From contig JAJZAL010000237.1 of assembly GCA_021799405.1 (NCBI GenBank), forward strand, positions 1 through 8,131: DNA of 8,131 nt. The letters run 5' to 3'. Numbering within the stretch: position 1 is the first letter of the stretch; each line of letters opens with the position of its first letter. Both the position numbers and the translations under genes were made by a program. The stretch comes from Acidobacteriota bacterium. GTDB lineage: Bacteria > Acidobacteriota > Terriglobia > Terriglobales > Acidobacteriaceae. Below, piece by piece: positions 1-4,896 of this stretch. The notes beneath the pieces are model-generated. The model was not told the origin of the DNA. It saw only the letters and a program-made list of their open reading frames with translations, and did not search any database.

Positions 1-390
1 TTCGTAATAGCCTTGCGCGCGCAGGTTGTTGTCCCAGATACGGGCAAACTCCTCATGCCGCCGCTTCAGTGCTGGCAGCGTAAAGAGCCTTCCCGCGTCA
101 TCGTGAAAGCTGGAATACTGCTCGATGCCGAGATAGTCGTTGCGCCAGTAGTACGGAAACAGTTCCATGTCCTGTCCGGCGCGACGCAACTCAAACAGCA
201 TTTTCGGGTCGCGCATCGTGTCGCCGTTCTGCTGGCCGTAGTGCGCGACAGAGATGGCAACCAAACCATGCGGGCCGGGAACTCCGATATCCTCGATGTC
301 GAGCGGCATCCACGGTGGGTTGTCGATGTGGATATGGAAGCCGGGCGGAAGATTCCCGGCCTCCATGAGGATGAGCGCCACGGTGCGCAT
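1..390 (-). CDS. DUF6908 domain protein, 3' end beyond the window
   Basis: The minus strand is open from an ATG at 390-388 to the window edge, giving 130 codons with no stop. I read MRTVALILMEAGNLPPGF at the start, then the blocks VAISVAHYGQQNGDTMRDP (about residues 48-66) and PYYWRNDYLGIEQYSSF (about 79-95). These match my memory of DUF6908, a family of about 130-150 residues found beside ArdC-like genes on plasmids and integrative elements; its biochemical role is unknown. The start overlaps the ardC stop by one base (TGATG), and a GGAGG sits seven bases upstream inside the ardC tail, so the two genes are very probably one transcript with coupled translation. The protein looks nearly complete, with only the last residues missing. 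The family call is from recall, not a search. Confidence 0.72.
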   Translation of the reverse strand, partial: MRTVALILMEAGNLPPGFHIHIDNPPWMPLDIEDIGVPGPHGLVAISVAHYGQQNGDTMRDPKMLFELRRAGQDMELFPYYWRNDYLGIEQYSSFHDDAGRLFTLPALKRRHEEFARIWDNNLRAQGYYE

Positions 391-1370
391 CAGGCCACCT
401 CCGCGACGGCCACGCTTTCGGTCGCCGGAGCCGCTTCCCGGATTGCGCCGAGAATCACGGCGGAAGTACGCTGGATGACTTCAAGGCTTTCGGTCAACAG
501 CGCCGCGTTGCCGTGGTAAAGCTGGATGTAGTCGGCGCTGCTGTTGCTGATCTCCAGCCCGATGGCCTGACCCACGATAAAGGCCACGGCCTCGGCTTCC
601 GTCTCGCGGACGGTTGCGGTGGTCATGGTGCGGCGCTCGGCTTTATGTAACAGTTCGTGCGCCGTTTCATGTACCAGCGTGGTGAACTCCTCGGCCTTGG
701 ACTGGCCGGGCAGCAGAGCGATCTTGCCGCCGTAGCTGACGCCAAGCGCCGGGGCGATCTTCTCGTTGAACTCCAGCGCGATGTTTTGCTGATTCAGGAA
801 GTCAATGAGCCGGTCGCGGTGGCCGCCCACTTCGCCGCTGATGTTGTGGTCAAACTCCGGCAGCGCCACGCCTTCGGTCTGGCTCACGTCAAACACATAC
901 ACGGCGCGGAAGCCGATCAACACAGGTTGAGGCTTGACGTTGTTTTCTGTTTCCGCGTCCTGCTCGGGTTCGGTCTTCTTCCGCCGATGGCCCACCACGG
1001 GAGCGAGAATCTGGATGCCTTTCTCGCCTTTCTTCACGAACCGGCCCAGTTCGTTCCATGCTCGAATGCCCGCAACACGGGTTGCGTCCGGCTTCTGGCG
1101 GGCAATGGCGAGAACATTGCCAAAGCTGTAGTTATGGAATCGCGCCATCGCCGAAAGATAGGCGGTGAGGGCTTCGCTCTTTCCGGCCTCAAGCTGCTGG
1201 ATGAGATGGTCCACGGCCTGCTTGATGAGCATTTGCGTGGGGTTGTCGCGCTGCGTGGTGCGCTGCTGGTAGGGCGAATCACTGCGATACTTGCGCTGCG
1301 ATTCGTTGCGGCTGCGGGCTGCGCTGTTGTTGGCGGTTGCGGCTGTGCTGTTGACTGTAGAGGTTGCCAT
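390..1370 (-). CDS. ArdC-like antirestriction / ssDNA-binding protein with zinc metallopeptidase domain
   Basis: This is a 326-residue protein. A low-complexity Ser/Thr/Asn/Gln/Arg-rich N-terminus (about 1-45) leads into an ArdC N-terminal domain at about 46-165, recognisable by AYLSAMARFHNYSFGNVLAI, GIRAWNELGRFVKKGEKGI and YVFDVSQTEG. A zincin domain follows: VHETAHELLH carries an HExxH motif (H234, E235, H238), and a Glu-rich ETEAEAVAF helix near 256-264 can supply the third zinc ligand, as in ImmA/IrrE-type peptidases. Known ArdC proteins bind single-stranded DNA and protect incoming plasmid DNA from restriction in the recipient; the protease domain may process a host or element protein (inference). 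I start at ATG 1370 because GGAG lies six bases upstream; a TTG at 1382 would add four residues but has no ribosome site of its own. It is co-transcribed with the DUF6908 gene. Confidence 0.87.
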   Translation of the reverse strand: MATSTVNSTAATANNSAARSRNESQRKYRSDSPYQQRTTQRDNPTQMLIKQAVDHLIQQLEAGKSEALTAYLSAMARFHNYSFGNVLAIARQKPDATRVAGIRAWNELGRFVKKGEKGIQILAPVVGHRRKKTEPEQDAETENNVKPQPVLIGFRAVYVFDVSQTEGVALPEFDHNISGEVGGHRDRLIDFLNQQNIALEFNEKIAPALGVSYGGKIALLPGQSKAEEFTTLVHETAHELLHKAERRTMTTATVRETEAEAVAFIVGQAIGLEISNSSADYIQLYHGNAALLTESLEVIQRTSAVILGAIREAAPATESVAVAEVA

Positions 1371-1402
1371 GATGTGCTCCAAGTGTGGATTTGCCTCTTT
1401 TC

Positions 1403-1416
1403 GGCCCTATGGGGCC
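1403..1416. other. Hairpin in the ardC leader flanked by T and A tracts
   Basis: GGCCC (1403-1407), loop TATG, GGGCC (1412-1416). On the plus strand a TCTTTT stretch precedes it and seven A follow. This is the reverse of the order in an intrinsic terminator, on either strand, so I do not call it one. In the ardC transcript the T and A tracts could extend the stem just upstream of the ribosome site and influence translation or RNA stability. Confidence 0.4.
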
Positions 1417-1423
1417 AAAAAAA

Positions 1424-1596
1424 GACATTCGTTTCATGGCTGGCGAAAAAAGGCGCAGTGAGGCGCTGTCCATCCCCGAAGCCCGAAGGGGCGCGGAAGC
1501 GAGCACGGCGCGCACGTCTGCGCCGCGCGGAGCTGCACAAGCGGGATTGACAGAAGGAGCCGAGCGAAGCCTATAGTTCGCCCGGAAACGAATGTC
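1424..1596. repeat. 12-base perfect inverted repeat at both ends of the ardC control region
   Basis: GACATTCGTTTC at 1424-1435 has its exact reverse complement GAAACGAATGTC at 1585-1596, with 149 bases between. The right copy overlaps the ardC -35 box and spacer; the left copy lies in the leader, about 55 bases before the start codon. The right copy is upstream of the predicted transcript start, so the two cannot pair in RNA. A pair of binding sites for one DNA-binding regulator is the simpler reading. Between them the leader is GC-rich and has further foldable parts: CGGCGC/GCGCCG at 1506-1525 and a tandem CCCGAAG pair at 1475-1488. Confidence 0.5.
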
Positions 1597-1598
1597 AA
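1570..1598 (-). promoter_or_regulatory. Sigma-70-type promoter for ardC-DUF6908
   Basis: On the minus strand TTGACA (1598-1593) is followed by a 17-base spacer and TATAGG (1575-1570). The -35 box is perfect and the spacing optimal. Transcription would begin near 1563, giving an untranslated leader of about 190 bases before the ardC ATG. Part of the -35 box and spacer also belongs to the 12-base inverted repeat described separately, which could be an operator. Confidence 0.7.
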
Positions 1599-1602
1599 AA
1601 GA

Positions 1603-1685
1603 CTGAATCAGCCGAAGGCTGCGTTAGACCACTATTGATTACCTGGAGGCAAAAGCAAGGAATCAGCGAAGGCTTACTGATTCAG
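1603..1685. repeat. Cluster of short direct and inverted repeats left of the sigma gene
   Basis: CTGAATCAG at 1603-1611 is the exact inverse of CTGATTCAG at 1677-1685. GAATCAGCCGAAGGCT (1605-1620) recurs with one base missing at 1660-1674. The left unit contains a perfect five-pair hairpin CAGCC-GAA-GGCTG (1609-1621), and the right unit can fold as GAATCAG (1660-1666) with CTGATTC (1677-1683). The cluster lies just upstream of the ardC promoter, at the change from the plasmid-type module to the rest of the window, so it may be a recombination or insertion scar. No known attachment site is recognised. Confidence 0.45.
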
Positions 1686-2020
1686 TGCGACAAACAGAGC
1701 GCTGCTGCTAAAGCCCGCATGGGAGTCGATATTCAACAAAGCGATCCAGAACTTGTCTTTCCTGCTCTGCAGGAGGGGATCGACTTTACCGGCCAAACGG
1801 CCAGAAAGCGATGATCCGCGCAGACTGTAAAGAGATGCTGTTCAGCAAAACTGGTGAAATGGCTTGTCGCACTGTGCGTCAGGTGATTACACTTCTTTGA
1901 GAATTCGAGGTCCAGACCGAAATTGAGAAGGACGGCTAATATCAAAGCCTAAAGAACCCCGGCAAGGGCTGGTATAGAGAGGAGTGGGATCATCGGGCTG
2001 TGAAGCTTGATGACAAATGA
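1686..2020. other. Intergenic stretch, no supportable gene
   Basis: No frame gives a convincing protein. Short open stretches exist, such as 31 codons from ATG 1719 and 29 codons from ATG 1811 that overlap by ATGA, but they have no recognisable motif and stops interrupt all frames. It reads like decayed coding sequence or a spacer. I could not find a convincing promoter for the sigma factor gene here, although transcription of that gene must start in or before this stretch. Confidence 0.5.
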
Positions 2021-2608
2021 ATGGATCTTAATTTTTCGGAGCCGGGATTCCTTGAACGATTGAAGAGTCGCGAGCGCAATACGGTACGAGCAGTGGTTGA
2101 CGCTTATCTGCCGCAGCTTTTGCGCGCTGCGCGCGGTATGGGGTTTTCCCTCGAAGCAGCCGAAGATCTCGCTCAATCCACGTTTCTTGGACTCATTGAA
2201 TCGGCGCCAAATTTTGAGGGGCGGGCACATATCCGCACTTATCTGTTTAGCATTTTCTACAACAAGGTGAAAGAGCATCTCCGGGAGGTGATCAAGATCG
2301 AAAAGAATGACCCGATCGACGAAGTGGTGGAGTCACGGTTTGATCAGAGAGGACGATGGCGCCGGCCACCTGCCGACATTGAACGGGAGATTTATGGGAT
2401 GGAAGCCGGGAAGTCGATTCGGGATTGTCTTGGAAAATTGCCGGATACTCAGAGGATCGTTTTCTACCTGCGGGAGGTTGAAGAAATGAGCACGCAAGAA
2501 ATTTGTAAGAAGATGGATTTGAGCAGCACTAACATTGGTGTGATTCTTTTTAGGGCTCGCCACCATTTGCGGGAATGTCTGGAGCGGAAGGGATTCAGAA
2601 AGGAATGA
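2021..2608 (+). CDS. ECF-family RNA polymerase sigma factor
   Basis: This 195-residue protein has the two-domain ECF layout. Region 2 spans about 18-92: AAEDLAQSTFLGLIES corresponds to region 2.2 and AHIRTYLFSIFYNKVKEHLRE to 2.3-2.4, which contacts the -10 element. Region 4 spans about 127-188: LPDTQRIVFYLREVEEMSTQEI and the recognition helix STNIGVILFRARHHLRECLE. It would direct RNA polymerase to a small set of promoters; which ones cannot be read here. A 77-residue zinc anti-sigma gene follows after 3 bases, the usual arrangement for a sigma held inactive by its partner. The ATG at 2021 is the only good start in frame but lacks a clear Shine-Dalgarno; it directly abuts a TGA of the preceding frame. 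The target might be the neighbouring metal genes, but nothing in the sequence proves it. Confidence 0.92.
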   Translation: MDLNFSEPGFLERLKSRERNTVRAVVDAYLPQLLRAARGMGFSLEAAEDLAQSTFLGLIESAPNFEGRAHIRTYLFSIFYNKVKEHLREVIKIEKNDPIDEVVESRFDQRGRWRRPPADIEREIYGMEAGKSIRDCLGKLPDTQRIVFYLREVEEMSTQEICKKMDLSSTNIGVILFRARHHLRECLERKGFRKE

Positions 2609-2611
2609 GGG

Positions 2612-2845
2612 ATGCTTAGCTGCGCCGAAGTAGTCCGACAAATAGCGAGCGATGAGGCGGTGAACGCCAGCTTTGCAGAGAAGTTGCGGTTACGTATCCA
2701 TCTTGCAATCTGCAAGCATTGCTCAGAGTTTGCGTGGCAGTTGCGAGGAATGGGGAAAGCCGTGAAAGATGCGAGCACAGCTGTGTCCGATTTGGAAGTC
2801 GTCCAGGCGCGGACCCGGATTATGGACGGCATTTTCGGGCGGTAA
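2612..2845 (+). CDS. Small zinc-binding (zf-HC2/ZAS-type) anti-sigma factor
   Basis: This is a 77-residue protein with no membrane segment, so probably cytoplasmic. The start MLSCAEVVRQIASDE and the core LRLRIHLAICKHC are typical of the short zf-HC2 proteins paired with ECF sigmas. H30, C34 and C37 form the HxxxCxxC zinc motif, and C4 is a likely fourth ligand. Proteins of this kind grip their sigma through the ZAS fold and let go on oxidation, metal exchange or degradation. The ATG is 3 bases after the sigma stop, with AGGAATGAGGG as ribosome site, so the two are made together. The final 26 bases overlap the end of the convergent membrane-protein gene. With no transmembrane sensor, the signal would have to be sensed in the cytoplasm (inference). 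Confidence 0.85.
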   Translation: MLSCAEVVRQIASDEAVNASFAEKLRLRIHLAICKHCSEFAWQLRGMGKAVKDASTAVSDLEVVQARTRIMDGIFGR

Positions 2846-3608
2846 TCTGGAATCGAAGGCATTTCTGCTTCGATTGCGGGACTTCATTTTGTTGCTCGCG
2901 GATATTCCGAGGGCTGCTGTTCGTCGCTAGTCTTTTAGTCTTTCTGAATATCAAACGGGCAGCCTGCCAAACCGCGCTGGGCTGGGCTTGAAGAAGTCGC
3001 CGAGACAGCCATCCGAGTATGGAACCGAAGACCAGGTGGGCAAGATAAACGACTATCAGGAAGCCCACGGAAAACTGAAGACCGAAATAGCCGATGCCCA
3101 TGGCGCGGACTACCGGGCTGAGCATAAAGATCGTTCCGATGACTAATGCGTACGGGATAGCCACCCAGCGACGACGCGTGCCGAGAAAGAGGACATAGAC
3201 AATCCCGAAACACGCGCCATTCCAGAAATGATAAGCCCAGCCGGCAATGTTGGACAGGACGGTGGGGCCGGTCATGAATTGATCAAGGAGCAGGACGCCC
3301 ATGAGTTTGGGCATACTGCCGGGCATGTATCCAAGGTGGAAGCCGGAGATGCGAATGCATTCGAGGCCAACGGTGGCGACCATCCCAGCGAGTGCTCCCC
3401 AGAAGATGGAGTGGCTGATTAGGGGCAGGCGCTTGCGCGTTGCGATGGCGATAATGGCAAGCAGCACGATCGCCGGGACCATCCAGTGCAGTGCCAGGGC
3501 GCTCAGACTGCTTGTGCCCGACTCGGCAATAGGAAAGATGAGCGGTCCGACTGACGCCAGCGCCAGCGATATGCCCGCAAGAATAAGAGTTGGCCAACCT
3601 TTTCTCAT
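2820..3608 (-). CDS. Multi-pass inner-membrane protein of unknown function
   Basis: This 262-residue protein is not recognised. It has about six to seven hydrophobic segments (roughly 6-25, 38-57, 67-86, 102-115, 127-143, 148-166 and 178-200). Polar or aromatic residues that may matter sit at the membrane edges: LECIRISGFHLGYMPGSMPK (83-102), DQFMTGP (109-115), YHFWNGACF (126-134) and RAMGIGYFGLQ (168-178). The ATG at 3608 has GAGGAG close upstream. The gene follows the DUF302 gene by 47 bases on the same strand and is probably in the same transcript, so it may act with that secreted protein at the inner membrane. The last 55-60 residues are basic and Gln-rich, have no membrane segment, and overlap the anti-sigma gene; they may be a late extension caused by loss of an earlier stop. 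A transport or sensing role is possible but not shown. Confidence 0.75.
   Translation of the reverse strand: MRKGWPTLILAGISLALASVGPLIFPIAESGTSSLSALALHWMVPAIVLLAIIAIATRKRLPLISHSIFWGALAGMVATVGLECIRISGFHLGYMPGSMPKLMGVLLLDQFMTGPTVLSNIAGWAYHFWNGACFGIVYVLFLGTRRRWVAIPYALVIGTIFMLSPVVRAMGIGYFGLQFSVGFLIVVYLAHLVFGSILGWLSRRLLQAQPSAVWQAARLIFRKTKRLATNSSPRNIREQQNEVPQSKQKCLRFQITARKCRP
2851..2875 (+). terminator. Hairpin just after the anti-sigma stop, possible terminator
   Basis: AATCGAA (2851-2857) pairs with TTCGATT (2869-2875), and GCA/TGC continues the stem inside, past one bulged G, to a TTTC loop. It begins five bases after the anti-sigma stop, where the end of the sigma transcript is expected. No T run follows directly (ATTTTG only about ten bases later), so termination by this hairpin alone is uncertain. 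It also lies inside the convergent membrane-protein gene. Confidence 0.35.
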
Positions 3609-3655
3609 GTTCTCCTCGCTTTCTGCTGTAGGTGCGTCAGCCAGACGCTTGTCGA

Positions 3656-4114
3656 TCAGTGGGTTGCGGATTGTGCGATGCTATCGAGCTTCTTATCGAG
3701 CATCTTCGCCATCATACTGATCTTGGGATTGTTGAATTGATCCAACTCCGCTGACGGCCTGTCATAACTGACGTACGTGCGCCCGTTCTTTCCCTGATAC
3801 ACAAAAATACGTGCGGGGATGAAGAGCCCAACAGCGTGATCGACACTGAAGAGTTTCTTGCCGACGTTGGGGTTGCCTACAAGGAAGGCCTCGCCATTCA
3901 TGTGAAGGCCGGTCATGGAAAGGACATGCCCTTGGTTGATATGTCCCATCACCATCAGGCCATTCTGGCTGGTCGCGGACTTGAGCTTGGAAATTGTCTG
4001 ATTGAAGTTGTGTTGGCTTTCGACTTTGACGATAGAGCTTTGAGCCACTGCCATTCCGCTGAAGGCAAGAGTGGTCGCGGCAACAACAATGAGCATCAAT
4101 AACTTACGTTTCAT
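3656..4114 (-). CDS. Secreted DUF302-domain protein
   Basis: This 152-residue protein has a Sec signal peptide (MKRKLLML, hydrophobic core to about 20, likely cleavage after AVA at 24). The mature part is a DUF302 domain: GLMVMGHINQGHVLSMTG (52-69), a LVGNPNVGKKLF turn (78-89), VGLFIPARIFVYQ (95-107) and TYVSYDRPS (113-121). The DUF302 fold is a small alpha/beta domain of unknown biochemical function, common in periplasmic proteins. I chose ATG 4114 because GGAGG lies six bases upstream and the signal peptide begins there; the open frame continues to 4222, but those residues look untranslated. It is the first gene of a probable two-gene unit with the membrane protein. Its closeness to a copper operon is suggestive only. 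Confidence 0.85.
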   Translation of the reverse strand: MKRKLLMLIVVAATTLAFSGMAVAQSSIVKVESQHNFNQTISKLKSATSQNGLMVMGHINQGHVLSMTGLHMNGEAFLVGNPNVGKKLFSVDHAVGLFIPARIFVYQGKNGRTYVSYDRPSAELDQFNNPKISMMAKMLDKKLDSIAQSATH

Positions 4115-4211
4115 AGGAGTCCTCCGGTAGACTTTGTGAGTTTTGGGTTCCACTATCGCGTATTCCGTCGTCCAAGGGGATAAGGTATGCGCAGAGAAGC
4201 CTGAATATAGA

Positions 4212-4221
4212 TGTTGCAACA
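4212..4221. promoter_or_regulatory. Perfect 10-base palindrome upstream of the DUF302 gene
   Basis: TGTTGCAACA reads the same on both strands and lies in AT-rich flanks about 100 bases before the DUF302 start. On the minus strand TATATT follows shortly after, but I cannot pair it with a good -35 box. It is a possible operator for the DUF302 unit, weakly supported. Confidence 0.3.
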
Positions 4222-4368
4222 ATATGCCGACGTTTATAGGACGCTCCCCCTGAAGGGGCGTTCTATTGGGTTAGTTTCAGGAGCGAGAGATTCATTACAG
4301 GAAAATCAAGCATTCTGACGCAGAAAGGTGCTTTGGAGAGCTTGATCCGTTCCGTTTCAGGAAATTGA

Positions 4369-4399
4369 TTTTTGGGCTCCAATTCCCGGAGCCCAAAAA
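4369..4399. other. Perfect 12-pair hairpin within the array
   Basis: TTTTTGGGCTCC (4369-4380), loop AATTCCC, GGAGCCCAAAAA (4388-4399), no mismatch. T comes before and A after the GC core, opposite to an intrinsic terminator. The hairpin in the ardC leader at 1403-1416 has the same design (T tract, GG(G)CC core, A tract). Confidence 0.7.
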
Positions 4400-4510
4400 C
4401 TTAGTGTCCCCATCGGGGATGGTGGAAACCCCTCGGCTTCAGGCGAAGAACGTTGGTCGAAGTCTCCGAAGGAGAGGAGACTGCCGACTGAAAGTCGGCG
4501 GCTTTGTTAA

Positions 4511-4550
4511 GATCGGGCGCGTTCATCGAATTCATTCGATGCGCCCGATC
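4511..4550. other. 40-base nested palindrome
   Basis: GATCGGGCG (4511-4519) pairs with CGCCCGATC (4542-4550). Inside, CATCGAA (4524-4530) pairs with TTCGATG (4535-4541) across a TTCA loop. Only CGTT (4520-4523) is unpaired, as a one-sided bulge. This is the longest structure in the array and too exact to be chance; it could be a protein-binding site or a stable RNA helix. Confidence 0.7.
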
Positions 4551-4574
4551 AACCCCTCGACTTAAAGTCGAGGG

Positions 4575-4855
4575 TCGTTCAGTTATTCAGAAGTTGTCGA
4601 GTAATCGTCAACTACGTTTCATGCAAATGGGCGAAGCTGAAAGAAGAAGAGAAGGGGTGAGGTTGACATGGTAGTAGCCGCTTCACGCGAATTGTCTCCT
4701 CGTTAACGCGAGGCATGCTGCAGGTTGTACTATATCCGTTGCGTTGGCTCGTTGCACCTATTCATATTGACCGGCACCGTAGGTCCAATGTGTGCCTCTT
4801 TCTGTAAACCTGTGGAGCCTTTTGAGTTAATTTCGGACTTGGAGCCTGTCGCCTT
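4575..4855. other. Non-coding stretch before the copper operon promoter
   Basis: I see no supportable gene. A small hairpin CCTCG-TTAACG-CGAGG lies at 4698-4713. Frames open on the plus strand here, such as the one from 4725, run out of frame under the small secreted-protein gene and show no motif or ribosome site. Confidence 0.45.
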
Positions 4856-4889
4856 GTCGGTTGCTCACCCGACCGGCACTGCTTATAAT
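4856..4889 (+). promoter_or_regulatory. Promoter of the copper operon with inverted repeat over the -35 box
   Basis: TTGCTC (4861-4866), a 17-base spacer and a perfect TATAAT (4884-4889). The predicted transcription start falls at about 4896-4897, on the A of the first ATG, which implies a leaderless message. GTCGG (4856-4860) and CCGAC (4869-4873) form an inverted repeat with the -35 box in the eight bases between its arms, a good position for a regulator's operator. The repeat is short, so the operator is inference. Confidence 0.65.
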
Positions 4890-4896
4890 CCGTTGT

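Larger units (their letters stand above)
4236..4574. repeat. Dense array of consecutive hairpins, possible structured RNA or repeat island
   Basis: No convincing protein is encoded here, yet hairpins follow one another almost without gaps. 4236-4266: ATAGGACGC...GGGGCGTTCTAT around TGAA, with one G-T pair and one bulge. 4305-4346: ATCAAGC/GCTTGAT enclosing TTCTG-ACG-CAGAA. 4369-4399: perfect 12-pair stem, loop AATTCCC. 4407-4419: TCCCC-ATC-GGGGA. 4461-4482: AGTCTCC/GGAGACT, or alternatively TCTCC-GAA-GGAGA (4463-4475). 4483-4499: GCCGACT-GAA-AGTCGGC. 4511-4550: nested 9 plus 7 pairs. 4554-4574: CCCTCGACT-TAA-AGTCGAGGG. The stems differ from one another while several loops are three bases of NAA type. 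GTTTCAGGA also occurs twice (4274, 4354). It lies between the divergent DUF302 and copper genes. Confidence 0.6.

Noticed and set aside
13..519. Plus-strand open frame of 168 codons at the left edge
   Set aside because: The minus strand there encodes the DUF6908 protein with recognisable blocks; the plus frame has no ribosome site or family signal.
657..1550. Long plus-strand open frame of 297 codons opposite ardC
   Set aside because: Antisense to a well-supported gene with clear ArdC and HExxH motifs; the frame is a by-product of high GC and shows no motif.
1719..1900. Two tiny plus-strand frames (31 and 29 codons) overlapping by ATGA
   Set aside because: No ribosome site, no recognisable sequence, and short enough to occur by chance.
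1733..1945. Minus-strand 70-codon frame in the intergenic stretch
   Set aside because: No motif and no ribosome site; composition looks random.
4236..4266. Intrinsic terminator
   Set aside because: The stem is good but no T run follows on either strand, and no gene ends just before it.
4483..4499. Domain V of a group II intron (GAAA in a stem)
   Set aside because: The catalytic AGC triad and bulge are missing and there is no reverse transcriptase nearby.
4501..4560. Integron attC-like site (GTTAAGATC ... GATCAAC)
   Set aside because: The core triplets are in the wrong order and the first does not match GTTRRRY; no integrase or cassette is present.
4236..4574. CRISPR array
   Set aside because: The palindromes differ from one another and there is no constant repeat with regular spacers.
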